NCBI RefSeq assembly: GCF_001613065.1
Contig: NZ_BDBQ01000039.1
Coordinates: forward strand, 89,055 to 153,054
Source: Nocardia miyunensis NBRC 108239
Lineage (GTDB): Bacteria > Actinomycetota > Actinomycetes > Mycobacteriales > Mycobacteriaceae
DNA: 64,000 nt
Direction of reading: 5' to 3'
Shown: positions 9,609 to 17,965 of the stretch, one piece after another
Position numbering within the stretch: position 1 is the first letter of the stretch
How the letters are laid out: each line of letters opens with the position of its first letter
Made by a program: the position numbers and the translations under genes
Notes under the pieces: model-generated
What the model saw: the letters and a program-made list of their open reading frames with translations, nothing else
Told to the model about the DNA's origin: nothing
Databases searched by the model: none

Positions 9609-11242
9609 GCGCGGGGGAGCAGCGGCCGCGCATGGAATCGGCGTCCAGCGAATCCGACGATGCCGCGGCGGCAGGCCAGGATCCGACCTCGAACCGATGC
9701 GACGAAGTCGGACGTGTCGTGATGCTTGACGAATTGACGTCCCACGATGGTGACGCTGTGGAAGCGGCGGTGCGTGAGAAGTTGACGTTGCGTGATGGTG
9801 CTGAGGAAGCGGTGCTCAGTGAATACGACTGTGCCGGTGTGGCGGCGCGTGCAGAACTGAACTCCGGCGGTCGTGATGCCATCCGGACGTCGGCGTCCGG
9901 CGAACCGAATTCCATCGACCGTGACCATGCCGGGGTGGTGGCAGTGCGTGCGGAACCGGAGTCCAAAGGCCGCGACGAGGCTGGTGAGGCAGCTCCGAGT
10001 GTGGAACTGATCGTCGGTGCCCGCGACGCTTCGGAAGCGGTGGCGGTGTGTGGCGAGCCGACCTGGTCGGATCGTGACAACGTCGGGGAGACGGGAGATT
10101 TCGCGGTCTACGCGGATGATGAGCGGCGGTTGGCATGGGTGTATCTCTCGAGGGTCGTGCAGGGGCCGTGTTCGGCGTTGTCCGCGTTGATCGAACGGGT
10201 CGGTGTGGTCGAGGCCGCGCGGGCGGTTCGGGAGTGCGATCTGCCGGAGTCGTTGCGCGGGCCGACCGAGCTGCGGCGTGGAACCGATTGTGCTGAAAGG
10301 GATTTGGAGAGCATTCTGGGGTCGGGTGGGCGCGTGATCACGCCCGATGATCCGGAGTGGCCCGCTTGGCGGATGCTGGGGCTCGGCCAGCTCGACCCGG
10401 CCCGAGACCCGGGGGCAGCGGTCCCGCTCGTGCTGTGGGCACGAGGGCCGCGGTCGTTGCTGACCGCCAGTGAGCAGGCTCTGGCCGTGGTGGGTGCGCG
10501 ATGCAGCACCGGCTACGGCGAGCGGGTCACCGCCGAAATCGTCGGCGATCTGGCGGCGCGCGGCTGGACGATCGTCTCCGGAGCCGCCTTCGGGATCGAC
10601 GGCGCCGCCCATCGCGCCGCACTGGCCAGCGGTGCGCCGACGATCGCGGTCGTGGCCTGCGGTGTGGACCGGCCCTATCCGGCCGCGCACGCGCGCCTGC
10701 TCGCCGAGATCGCCGAAACCGGACTGGTGGTCAGCGAATATCCACCCGGCACCACCGCGCACAAACATCACTTTCTGGCGAGGAATCGGATCATCGCGGC
10801 CTTGGCCGACGGTGTGCTGGTCGTCGAGGCGGGGTTGCGCAGCGGCGCGCGCAACACCGTGAAATGGGCTCGCCGACTGGGTCGTCCGGCATTGGCGGTC
10901 CCCGGCCCGGTCACCTCGGCCTCGTCCGTGGGCTGTCATCGGATGATCCGGGAAGGCGAGGCCGTGCTGGTCGGCCGAGCCGAGGAGATCATCGACGAGG
11001 CGGGCCCACTGCACCTGTCCCTGCCCGCCGACACACCCACCTCGGAGCGATCCCTCGATGGCGACGAGGCTCTCGTTTATGCCGCCCTGCCCAGGACCGG
11101 CGCCCGAATCCCGCTCGAACTGTCCGGCGAGTCCGGGCTCCCGCTCCCATCCGTCCGCGCCGCGCTGGCGGCTCTCGACCTCGCTGGGTTGGTCGGCTGC
11201 GATGAGTCCGGCTGGTTCAGAACAACCCGGGCAGGTCGATAG
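9605..11242 (+). CDS. dprA: DNA-processing protein DprA with a long repeat-built N-terminal extension
   Basis: 545 aa, whereas typical DprA is about 300-390 aa. DprA binds single-stranded DNA and loads RecA. The Rossmann core is clear: RSLLTASEQALAVVGARCST, GWTIVSGAAFGIDGAAHRAA, VVACGVDRPYPAAHARLLAEI, VVSEYPPGTTAHKHHFLARNRIIAAL and VVEAGLRSGARNTV. A winged-helix-like tail (LSGESGLPLPSVRAALAALDLAGLV) follows. Residues about 30-165 are an extra acidic segment built from a degenerate 17-residue unit of the type xRDxxxxAVxxExxS. The SAF helical domain (ERRLAWVYLSRVVQGP) follows it. Start ATG overlaps the comM stop (ATGA). The extension uses noticeably more AT-ending codons than the core. Confidence 0.93.
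   Translation: MSAGEQRPRMESASSESDDAAAAGQDPTSNRCDEVGRVVMLDELTSHDGDAVEAAVREKLTLRDGAEEAVLSEYDCAGVAARAELNSGGRDAIRTSASGEPNSIDRDHAGVVAVRAEPESKGRDEAGEAAPSVELIVGARDASEAVAVCGEPTWSDRDNVGETGDFAVYADDERRLAWVYLSRVVQGPCSALSALIERVGVVEAARAVRECDLPESLRGPTELRRGTDCAERDLESILGSGGRVITPDDPEWPAWRMLGLGQLDPARDPGAAVPLVLWARGPRSLLTASEQALAVVGARCSTGYGERVTAEIVGDLAARGWTIVSGAAFGIDGAAHRAALASGAPTIAVVACGVDRPYPAAHARLLAEIAETGLVVSEYPPGTTAHKHHFLARNRIIAALADGVLVVEAGLRSGARNTVKWARRLGRPALAVPGPVTSASSVGCHRMIREGEAVLVGRAEEIIDEAGPLHLSLPADTPTSERSLDGDEALVYAALPRTGARIPLELSGESGLPLPSVRAALAALDLAGLVGCDESGWFRTTRAGR
9690..10095 (+). repeat. Degenerate ~51-bp tandem repeat encoding the DprA extension
   Basis: Units of about 51 bp (17 codons) can be aligned by their CGTGA(T/C) core, for example GGTCGTGATGCCATCC, GACCGTGACCATGCCG, GGCCGCGACGAGGCTG, GCCCGCGACGCTTCGG and GATCGTGACAACGTCG. 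At protein level each reads RD, then an Ala/Val-rich stretch, then GEP or AEP/AEL, then Ser/Thr. Seven or so copies are visible, all in frame. The boundaries are approximate. Confidence 0.65.
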
Positions 11243-11553
11243 CGATGGCCGTAGTTCGGCAGCTTGCCGGATGAAAGAAGGGGGATATTCGAGTTCGCCG
11301 GCTTGCGCGTTGACGGCGCTGGATGTACGGCGCAGGCCAGTCGCTGCCCGCGGCGAATGTGGCAGGCGGGCAGGCGAAATAGTGGTTGATCCGGGGGAGC
11401 AGTTCCGGGTGCGGCCTTTCGATGCGGCGCCACAACCCGGCATGGGGTCGACCGGACGCGGTCACCAGTGCTTTGCGGTTGGGTGGTGCGGATCGGCGGC
11501 GAATGCGGTGCGGTGACTTGTCAGTTGGCCGGGTGTCGGTGAATGTGGAGGGT
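11243..11553. other. dprA-xerC gap without a convincing gene
   Basis: About 310 bases. Reading frames cross it on both strands but none has a start, ribosome binding site or recognisable motif. A minus-strand stretch (RPHAGLWRRIERPHPELLPR) reads like protein and could be a decayed gene, but I cannot name it. Confidence 0.4.
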
Positions 11554-12477
11554 ATGGATGCACTGCCCGAGGATCTGGAGGCGTTGTTGCTGGAGTACAG
11601 CCGGCATCTGAGGCTCGGGCGCAATCGGTCCGCGCATACGGTGCGGGCGTATCTGGGCGATGCGCGGTCGCTGCTGCTGCATTTGTGTTCTCGGGCGGCC
11701 GATTCCGGGGTGAGTGAGATCGATCTGCCGTTGCTGCGGTCCTGGCTGTCCGAGCAGTCGGTGGCCGGGGCGGCGCGCACCACGATGGCGCGGCGCGCGT
11801 CGGCGGCGCGCACCTTCACCGGCTGGCTCACCCACACCGGGCGGTTGGCGATCGATCCGGGACCGCGTCTGGGGTCGGCGCGGGCACACCGGGTCCTGCC
11901 CGCGGTGCTCGGTCGCGACCAGGCTGCCGATGTCATGGACGCCGCGCAATCCGGTGCGGCGCAACATGATCCGATGGCGCTGCGGGACAGGCTGATCGTC
12001 GAGCTGCTCTACGCGACGGGTATCCGGGTGAGCGAGCTGTGCGGGCTCGACATCGACGATATCGACCGGGAACGCCGCCTGGTCCGCGTACTCGGGAAGG
12101 GCAACAAGGAGCGCGCGGTCCCCTTCGGCGTGCCCGCCGACGAGGCGCTCGAGAGCTGGCTGCGTTCGGGCCGCCCGGCTTTCGCCGCGGCCGAGTCCGG
12201 TCGTGCGCTGCTGCTGGGCCGCCGCGGCCGCCGCCTGGACCAACGTCAGGCCAGAACCGTTGTGCACGAGGTCGTTTCGGCGATCCCCGGAGCTCCGGAT
12301 CTGGGTCCGCACGGCCTGCGGCACACCGCCGCCACCCACCTGCTCGAGGGCGGCGCGGACCTGCGCATCGTCCAGGAACTCCTCGGCCACGCCAGCATGG
12401 CCACCACCCAGCTCTACACCCACGTCTCCGTCGAACGCCTACGAAAGGTTCATGACCAGGCCCATCCCCGCGCCTGA
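11554..12477 (+). CDS. xerC: Tyrosine recombinase XerC
   Basis: 307 aa from ATG 11554 (in-frame GTG starts at 11533, 11539 and 11545). XerC acts with XerD at dif to resolve chromosome dimers. The N-terminal SAM-like DNA-binding domain starts with EALLLEYSRHLRLGRNRSAHTVRAYLGD. The catalytic residues are all present: Arg in ATGIRVSELCGL, Lys in GKGNKERAVPFG, His-x-x-Arg in PHGLRHTAATHLLEGG, His in LLGHASMATTQ and the Tyr nucleophile in TQLYTHVSVERL. The position after dprA matches the chromosomal XerC of mycobacteria, so I read it as the housekeeping enzyme and not as the integrase of the rlmN island. Confidence 0.93.
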   Translation: MDALPEDLEALLLEYSRHLRLGRNRSAHTVRAYLGDARSLLLHLCSRAADSGVSEIDLPLLRSWLSEQSVAGAARTTMARRASAARTFTGWLTHTGRLAIDPGPRLGSARAHRVLPAVLGRDQAADVMDAAQSGAAQHDPMALRDRLIVELLYATGIRVSELCGLDIDDIDRERRLVRVLGKGNKERAVPFGVPADEALESWLRSGRPAFAAAESGRALLLGRRGRRLDQRQARTVVHEVVSAIPGAPDLGPHGLRHTAATHLLEGGADLRIVQELLGHASMATTQLYTHVSVERLRKVHDQAHPRA

Positions 12478-12893
12478 CCCACCGCCACCCCGCCGGAAAC
12501 ATGCTCGACTGGAATACCACCGGGGACGTACCGTCGCACACATACCGGCAGATCCGATCATCGAGCCGCTTCCTCGGCGACGTCCATGCGTGGCAGGTCT
12601 TGCCGGAGATCATGGGCGTCCCCGTTGCGGAATAGCAGTTCTGTCCGGCACTGTGCGGCGTCCCGTTGGGCAATGGTGGCTTTGCCCGCGCCGTTGTGCG
12701 ACTGCGGCTTTGCCCGGCACTGTGCCGCGCCACCGGTGTGCGGTGAGGGTTCTGCCTGTCACCGTGGGTCGTCATTGCTGCACGACGGTCGGCCGACACT
12801 CGGCCATCGCCGTGCACCGATCGCTGGTGGGGACCGAAGACCGGTCGGCGATCTGGGTGCTTCCGATTACGTTGGCAGACTGCGTATTCCGGG
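12478..12893. repeat. xerC downstream gap with degenerate ~40-50 bp repeats
   Basis: Between about 12640 and 12810 a loosely repeated unit is visible: CTGTCCGGCACTGTGCGGCG, then GGCTTTGCCCGCGCCGTTGTG, then GGCTTTGCCCGGCACTGTGC, then TCTGCCTGTCACCGTGGGTC. An open frame crosses the region but its composition follows the repeats and it has no start or domain. No gene is called. The repeat has some resemblance to the complement of the DprA-extension repeat (GTCACC-GTGGG-CGTCA), which is only a suggestion. Confidence 0.4.
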
Positions 12894-13409
12894 TCAGGCG
12901 GGCCGGATGGCGTCGACGTATTTCCCGGCGATGTAGCTCTGCAGCAGGCGGGTCACCGGGCCGCCGAGGCGGGTGTACCAGGTTCCGGGGCGGGAGAAGG
13001 CGGCGATCAGGCCGTGGACCGAATCGTCGGCGGGGTCGTATTCGACGGCGAACAGTTCCTCGCCGATCTCGGGGTGGCCCGGCAGGGTGCCGTAGGCGAA
13101 GCCGCGGCGATTCGGCTCGTTCAGGACGTAGACGACGCGGCAGGGGGCGGTGATCGCCAGCGGGCCGATGCCCAGGCGGACAGTCAGTGCGGTGCCCGGA
13201 GCCGCGGACGGTGTGCTCGCCGAGCCGAAGATGCCGGTGCCGCGCTGCATGCGATAGGTCAGGACCTCCTCGGCCGCCGACTCGAAGAGGGTGCGGCCCG
13301 TGCCGATCCGCCGTCGCAGCCGGAAATGGTGATAACCGGCCGGGAATTCCCGGTTCGTCGCACCGGTTTCGGGATAGGTGAAGGGTGGGGCATCGGGGTG
13401 GTCAGCCAT
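12894..13409 (-). CDS. UPF0548 / DUF1990 family protein
   Basis: 171 aa. The family pattern is visible: YHHFRLRRRIGTGRTLFESA near residue 26, EEVLTYRMQRGTGI, TVRLGIGPLAITAPCRVVYV and GFAYGTLPGHPEIGEELFAVE, ending in a helix (PVTRLLQSYIAGKYVDAI). This family is small, soluble and of unknown function, perhaps lipid- or ligand-binding by its START-like fold. It diverges from the siderophore-interacting protein gene, with a shared 120-bp promoter region containing an iron-box-like palindrome. Confidence 0.8.
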   Translation of the reverse strand: MADHPDAPPFTYPETGATNREFPAGYHHFRLRRRIGTGRTLFESAAEEVLTYRMQRGTGIFGSASTPSAAPGTALTVRLGIGPLAITAPCRVVYVLNEPNRRGFAYGTLPGHPEIGEELFAVEYDPADDSVHGLIAAFSRPGTWYTRLGGPVTRLLQSYIAGKYVDAIRPA

Positions 13410-13501
13410 CCACCCATCCTGGCCGACGGCACGGGTACCCGGTTCAATTACTATTCAATGATATATCCCGAGCTATCGGCGATAGTTCATGCTAATCTGC
13501 C

Positions 13502-13520
13502 TTAGGTAATCCTAATAACT
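13502..13520 (+). promoter_or_regulatory. Iron-box-like palindrome before the siderophore-interacting protein
   Basis: TTAGGTAATCCTAA contains the inverted halves TTAGG and CCTAA separated by four bases. It starts 30 bases before the GTG start, and GCTAATCTGCC lies just upstream. IdeR/DmdR boxes in related bacteria are 19 bp with TTAGGTTAG halves; this site matches about 11 of 19 positions, so it is a weaker or variant site. Iron control of the gene would fit its function. Confidence 0.45.
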
Positions 13521-13531
13521 GGAGGTGCCTT

Positions 13532-14296
13532 GTGGCTCGTACACCGTTGTCCTTCGTCGTCCGGCGCACCGAACGCCTCACCGACCATCTGATCCGCGTC
13601 CACCTGGGCGGCCCCGGATTCGCGGCATTCACGCCCAACGGTTTCACCGACGCCTACGTCAAACTGCAGATCCCGGGTCCGGACGGCCCCGCCACGCGGA
13701 CCTACACGGTCCGCTCGATCGATCCCGAACTCGAACAGATCGCCATCGATTTCGTCTATCACGGCGCCGAGGGGCTGGCGGGTCCGTGGGCCGCCGCGGC
13801 ACAGCCGGGCGATGAACTCGTACTGATGGGTCCCGGCGGCGCCTACGCGCCGAAACCCGATGTCGACTGGCATCTGCTCGCCGGCGACGAATCGGCGCTA
13901 CCGGCCATCTCGGTCGCCTGCGCCGCGCTGCCCGAGCACGCGGTGGGCCGGGTCTTCATCGAGATCGCCGGTCCCGCGGACGAATTGGACTTCCCCCGGC
14001 CCGCGGGCGTGGAGCTGGACTGGGTGCACCGCGGCGACCGCGAGCCCGGCGTCGCCCTCGCCGAGGCCGTGCTCGCGGCACCGTGGCGCGACGGGCAGGT
14101 CCAGGTCTTCATTCACGGTGAGGCTCAGGTCGTCATGCACGAACTGCGGCCCTACATCCGCAAGGAGCGTGGCGTCCCGGCCGACCGCGCCTCGATCTCG
14201 GGCTACTGGCGACGCGGCCGCACCGAGGAGACCTTCCGGCAGTGGAAGCGCGAACTGGCCGAGCGCGAGGGCGCGCCGACCGGCGCGCGGCGGTAG
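13532..14296 (+). CDS. Siderophore-interacting protein, ferric-siderophore reductase of the ViuB type
   Basis: 254 aa, GTG start with GGAGGTG six bases upstream. Family members are cytoplasmic flavoproteins that use NAD(P)H to release iron from imported ferric siderophores. An FAD-binding barrel comes first (TYTVRSIDPELEQIAIDFVYHG has the R-x-Y-T/S-like flavin motif, and GPGGAYAP follows). The NAD(P)H domain has HLLAGDESALPAISVACAALPEHA. The C-terminus holds the typical FIHGEAQVVMHELRPYIRKERG and SISGYWRRGRTEETFRQWKREL. Probably regulated by iron through the palindrome upstream. Confidence 0.92.
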   Translation: MARTPLSFVVRRTERLTDHLIRVHLGGPGFAAFTPNGFTDAYVKLQIPGPDGPATRTYTVRSIDPELEQIAIDFVYHGAEGLAGPWAAAAQPGDELVLMGPGGAYAPKPDVDWHLLAGDESALPAISVACAALPEHAVGRVFIEIAGPADELDFPRPAGVELDWVHRGDREPGVALAEAVLAAPWRDGQVQVFIHGEAQVVMHELRPYIRKERGVPADRASISGYWRRGRTEETFRQWKRELAEREGAPTGARR

Positions 14297-14303
14297 CGCC
14301 CGG

Positions 14304-14813
14304 TCACGGTGGCTGCCCCGGCTCCGGTCGCACCGGTTTGAGCCGTAGCGGCGCGAGGCGGATCAGCCCGAGCGGATCGAGATACTCGCGCCCGCGCCGC
14401 AGCCCCCAGTGCAGGCAGGCGGCGGCGCATCCCGGATGTCCGGCCTCCAGCACGCCGAGAACCTCGCCGCGAAATACCTTGCGCCCCATCGCAACCGATG
14501 CGCGCACCGGTTCGTAGGTGGTCCGCAGCCCGCCGTCGTGATCCACCGACACCACCGGCTTCCCGGCCACCTGGCCCGCGAAAACCACGAACCCGTCCCC
14601 GGCCGCGAGGACCGGCTGCCCGGCGACGCCGCCCAGATCGACTCCGCGATGTCCGGGCAGCCAATCGTGCACGGGCCGGTCGAATCGCCGCAGTATCGGC
14701 GGCCGTGGGTGCAGCGGCCAGTCGAATCCCCCGGGCCCGGCCTCGGCCCGGGGCATGGGCAGCAGCATCGGCAGTACCAGCCAGCCCAGGACGATCGCGA
14801 TGATCCGGCGCAT
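14304..14813 (-). CDS. Secreted M23-family peptidase-like protein
   Basis: 169 aa from ATG 14813. A signal peptide is evident (IIAIVLGWLVLPMLLPMPRAEA), with cleavage after AEA. The LytM/M23 fold is recognised from FDWPLHPRPPILRRFDRP, LPGHRGVDLGGVAGQPVLAA, GKPVVSVDHDGGLRTTYEPV and AACLHWGLRRGREYLDP. The zinc ligands His and Asp of GHRGVDLG and the His of CLHWG are visible. In the usual HxH pair the first His is replaced by Cys, so peptidoglycan hydrolysis is likely but not certain. Several mycobacterial relatives upstream of rpsB look the same. The gene is divergent from rpsB. Confidence 0.82.
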   Translation of the reverse strand: MRRIIAIVLGWLVLPMLLPMPRAEAGPGGFDWPLHPRPPILRRFDRPVHDWLPGHRGVDLGGVAGQPVLAAGDGFVVFAGQVAGKPVVSVDHDGGLRTTYEPVRASVAMGRKVFRGEVLGVLEAGHPGCAAACLHWGLRRGREYLDPLGLIRLAPLRLKPVRPEPGQPP

Positions 14814-15162
14814 ACCTCCACGGTGCGGGGCGCGATCGTGTCGCGGAAGCCCGCCTTCGGCGAGTGTGGACAACTTCGGCGATGTGAATGCCCACGTCTT
14901 CGGATTCGCTGTTCGACAGATCCGCTGCTCGAGCGATTTCGTTTGCCCGACAGACCCATCGCTCGAGCCCCTCAACACCCCGTTTAGGAGTTCCGGTCGC
15001 AGGCTCGTAGACTGATTTCGCGGTCCGCTCAGGACCGACTTCGCGCGTCCAGCGCAACAAGCCGTCGGCTGGTCCCCGAAACGGGGTTCCGGCGGCTGTG
15101 GACGCCAGGGCAGAGGTCGCCGACCCCTGCGACAACCAGCAACGAAAGCGAGATACGCAGCC
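14814..15162. promoter_or_regulatory. Divergent control region between the M23 gene and rpsB
   Basis: About 350 bases with no supported gene. The rpsB side contains possible leader hairpins: GGTCC-gctca-GGACC near 15024-15038, and CCCCGAAACGGGG near 15075-15088. They could form part of an autoregulatory leader of the rpsB-tsf mRNA, but I do not recognise a named RNA family. An open frame on the minus strand spans the region only because it is read through from the M23 gene. Confidence 0.4.
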
Positions 15163-15996
15163 ATGGCTGTCGTAACAATGAAGCAGCTGCTCGACAGCGG
15201 CGCGCACTTCGGGCATCAGACCCGCCGTTGGAACCCGAAGATGAAGCGTTTCATCTTCACCGATCGCAACGGCATCTACATCATCGACCTGCAGCAGACG
15301 CTGACCTACATCGACAAGGCGTACGAGTTCGTCAAGGAGACCGTCGCCCACGGTGGGACCGTGCTGTTCGTCGGCACCAAGAAGCAGGCGCAGGAGTCCA
15401 TCGCCGCCGAGGCCACCCGCGTCGGCATGCCGTATGTGAACCAGCGCTGGCTCGGTGGCATGCTCACCAACTTCTCGACCGTCCACAAGCGGCTGCAGCG
15501 CCTGAAGGAGCTGGAGTCGATGGAGCAGACCGGCGGTTTCGAGGGTCGCACCAAGAAGGAAATCCTCATGCTCACGCGTGAGAAGAACAAGCTGGAGCGC
15601 ACCCTCGGTGGCATCCGGGACATGGCCAAGGTCCCCTCGGCCATCTGGGTCGTCGACACCAACAAGGAGCACATCGCCGTCGGTGAGGCTCGCAAGCTGA
15701 ACATCCCGGTCATCGCGATCCTGGACACCAACTGCGACCCCGACCTGGTCGACTACCCGATCCCGGGCAACGACGACGCGATCCGCTCGGCCGCGCTGCT
15801 GACCAAGGTCGTCGCCTCCGCCGTCGCCGAGGGTGTGCAGGCTCGCGCCGCACGTGCCTCCGGCGATGCGAAGCCCGAGGCCGGCGCCGGTGAGCCGCTC
15901 GCCGAGTGGGAGCAGGAGCTGCTTGCTCAGGCGACCCCGTCCGCCGACGAGTCCGCTGAGGCCCCGGCCGCCGAGCCGGCCACCGCCGAGAGCTGA
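15163..15996 (+). CDS. rpsB: 30S ribosomal protein S2
   Basis: 277 aa; uS2 binds the small subunit late in assembly. Recognised from MKQLLDSGAHFGHQTRRWNP, KMKRFIFTDRNGIYIIDLQQ, FVGTKKQAQESIAAEATRVG, VNQRWLGGMLTNFSTVHKRL, REKNKLERTLGGIRDM, WVVDTNKEHIAVGEARKL and DTNCDPDLVDYPIPGNDDAI. The C-terminal 50 residues are an Ala/Glu/Pro-rich tail (EAGAGEPLAEWEQELL, then ESAEAPAAEPATAES), common in actinobacteria. It forms the conserved rpsB-tsf pair with a 135-bp gap. Ribosome binding site before the ATG is weak (AAAGCGAG). Confidence 0.98.
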   Translation: MAVVTMKQLLDSGAHFGHQTRRWNPKMKRFIFTDRNGIYIIDLQQTLTYIDKAYEFVKETVAHGGTVLFVGTKKQAQESIAAEATRVGMPYVNQRWLGGMLTNFSTVHKRLQRLKELESMEQTGGFEGRTKKEILMLTREKNKLERTLGGIRDMAKVPSAIWVVDTNKEHIAVGEARKLNIPVIAILDTNCDPDLVDYPIPGNDDAIRSAALLTKVVASAVAEGVQARAARASGDAKPEAGAGEPLAEWEQELLAQATPSADESAEAPAAEPATAES

Positions 15997-16131
15997 CAGC
16001 GTCCCGTGGCGGTAACGCTGGTGTTGCCGCCACACCGGATTTGTTCACCGTGCCGGCCCTTCCTGTTCGGAAGCGGTCGGCATGGTGGTGCTACGGCTAT
16101 CACCTAATCCCCGTTAAGGAGGCTCGCCAGG

Positions 16132-16956
16132 ATGGCGAACTACACCGCCGCTGACGTCAAGCGGCTCCGCGAGCTCACCGGCTCCGGCATGATGGACTGC
16201 AAGAAGGCCCTGGAAGAGACCGACGGCGACTTCGAGAAGGCCGTCGAGGTGCTCCGCATCAAGGGCGCCAAGGACGTCGGCAAGCGTGCCGAGCGCGCCA
16301 CCGCCGAGGGCCTGGTCGCCGCCCAGGACGGCGTCATGGTCGAGATCAACTCCGAGACCGACTTCGTCGCCAAGAACGCCGAGTTCCAGGCGCTGGCCGC
16401 GCAGGTCGTCGAGGCCGCCGCCAAGGCGCGCCCGGCCGATCTGGACGCGCTCAAGGCCGTCGACCTCGGCGGCAAGACCGTCGATGGTGTCGTGCAGGAG
16501 CTCGCCGCCAAGATCGGTGAGAAGCTCGAGCTGCGTCGCGTCGTGTCCTTCGAGGGCCCGGTCGCGACCTACCTGCACAAGCGCGCCACCGACCTTCCCC
16601 CGGCCGTCGGCGTGCTCGTCGAGTACCAGGGCGAGGGCGAGGGCGCCGCCGAGGCCGCTCGTGCCGCCGGTATGCAGATCGCCGCCCTGAAGGCCAAGTA
16701 CCTGACCCGCGAGGACGTTCCCGCGGATCTGGTGGCCAAGGAGCGCGAGATCGCCGAGGCGACCGCCAAGGAGGAGGGCAAGCCGGAGGCCGCCCTGCCG
16801 AAGATCGTCGAGGGCCGGGTGAACGGCTTCTACAAGGACGTCGTGCTGCTGGAGCAGCCCTCGGTCACCGACAACAAGAAGACCGTCAAGGCGCAGCTGG
16901 ACGCGGCCGGTGTCACCGTGACCCGTTTCGCTCGCTTCGAGGTCGGCCAGGCCTGA
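16132..16956 (+). CDS. tsf: Elongation factor Ts
   Basis: 274 aa; EF-Ts recharges EF-Tu by exchanging GDP for GTP. Order: the N-terminal UBA-like helical domain (YTAADVKRLRELTGSGMMDC, KKALEETDGDFEKAVEVLR), the EF-Ts signature EINSETDFVAKNAEFQ, and the core domain with YLTREDVPADLVAKEREIAE, VEGRVNGFYKDVVLLEQPSV and VKAQLDAAGVTVTRFARFEV. An excellent ribosome binding site (AAGGAGG) sits 9 bases before the ATG. A long hairpin downstream probably ends the transcript. Confidence 0.98.
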   Translation: MANYTAADVKRLRELTGSGMMDCKKALEETDGDFEKAVEVLRIKGAKDVGKRAERATAEGLVAAQDGVMVEINSETDFVAKNAEFQALAAQVVEAAAKARPADLDALKAVDLGGKTVDGVVQELAAKIGEKLELRRVVSFEGPVATYLHKRATDLPPAVGVLVEYQGEGEGAAEAARAAGMQIAALKAKYLTREDVPADLVAKEREIAEATAKEEGKPEAALPKIVEGRVNGFYKDVVLLEQPSVTDNKKTVKAQLDAAGVTVTRFARFEVGQA

Positions 16957-16964
16957 CCGGACCG

Positions 16965-17020
16965 GATCGACGCCGAGGGCTCCCCGTGCAGTGCGCGGGG
17001 AGCCCTCCGTGCGTCGATCC
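16965..17020 (+). terminator. Long GC-rich hairpin after tsf
   Basis: Outer arms GGATCGACGC (16965-16974) and GCGTCGATCC (17011-17020) enclose a perfect 12-bp inner stem, GAGGGCTCCCCG (16975-16986) with CGGGGAGCCCTC (16996-17007), and a 9-base loop. There is no U tract, so it is a GC-type terminator or a processing/stabilising hairpin between tsf and pyrH. Confidence 0.75.
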
Positions 17021-17152
17021 AGGGTCGGCTCACCATCGCGGCCCGGCATAGGGCAGGATGGACGCAGCTTTTTGGTCACCATCCCGTGCTCGTTGCGACA
17101 CCGGATGGTCTTTTCGCGTGTGCATGGCGTTCCGCCGAGGAGAAGGAGACAG

Positions 17153-17881
17153 ATGTCGGACCCGGAACCGGCTCGTAAGGGCTATCGCCGAGTACTCCTC
17201 AAATTGGGAGGAGAGATGTTCGGCGGCGGCAACGTCGGGCTCGACCCGGATGTCGTGCAGACCGTTGCCGAGCAGATCGCGGAGGTGGTCGCGACCGGCG
17301 TTCAGGTGGCGGTGGTGATCGGCGGCGGCAACTTCTTCCGCGGCGCTGAGCTCGAGGACCGCGGCATGGAGCGCGCCCGCTCGGACTATATGGGCATGCT
17401 CGGCACGGTGATGAACAGCCTTGCGCTGCAAGACTTTCTGCAGAAGCAGGGCGTCGACACCCGGGTGCAGACGGCGATCACGATGGGCCAGGTCGCCGAG
17501 CCCTACATCCCATTGCGCGCCAAGCGGCACCTCGAGAAGGGCCGCGTGGTGATCTTCGGTGCGGGGATGGGCATGCCGTACTTCTCCACCGACACCACCG
17601 CCGCGCAGCGTGCGCTGGAGATCGGCGCGGAGGTCGTGCTGATGGCCAAGGCGGTCGACGGCGTGTTCAACGCCGACCCGCGGGAGGATCCGGAGGCCAC
17701 GATGTACTCCGAGATCACCCACAAGGAGGTCATCGAACGCGGGCTCAAGGTGGCCGATGCCACCGCCTTCAGTCTCTGTATGGACAACCAGATGCCGATG
17801 CTGGTGTTCAATCTTCTGACCAAGGGCAATATCGCCCGTGCCGTATCCGGTGAGAAGATCGGCACACTGGTTCGGTCCTGA
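17153..17881 (+). CDS. pyrH: Uridylate kinase
   Basis: 242 aa. UMP kinase phosphorylates UMP to UDP in pyrimidine synthesis. Amino-acid-kinase fold: RRVLLKLGGEMFGGGNVGLD with the nucleotide-binding Lys and Gly loop, VVIGGGNFFRGAEL, DYMGMLGTVMNSLALQDFLQ, VVIFGAGMGMPYFSTDTTAA, VLMAKAVDGVFNADPREDP and DATAFSLCMDNQMPMLVFN. ATG 17153 has a good ribosome binding site (AAGGAG, 6 bases upstream). It is followed by frr after 84 bp, the conserved pyrH-frr pair. Confidence 0.98.
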   Translation: MSDPEPARKGYRRVLLKLGGEMFGGGNVGLDPDVVQTVAEQIAEVVATGVQVAVVIGGGNFFRGAELEDRGMERARSDYMGMLGTVMNSLALQDFLQKQGVDTRVQTAITMGQVAEPYIPLRAKRHLEKGRVVIFGAGMGMPYFSTDTTAAQRALEIGAEVVLMAKAVDGVFNADPREDPEATMYSEITHKEVIERGLKVADATAFSLCMDNQMPMLVFNLLTKGNIARAVSGEKIGTLVRS

Positions 17882-17965
17882 CGAGCGTCGGGAGCGGTGT
17901 CCTCGCGGATGCCCGCCCTCGTGATCCCGGAACCGACAACGACTAACGCTGTGGAGGAAACGGTC

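Noticed and set aside
11554..12477. xerC as the integrase of the rlmN island
   Set aside because: It sits in the conserved dprA-xerC position about 10 kb away, outside the island, and has standard XerC features.
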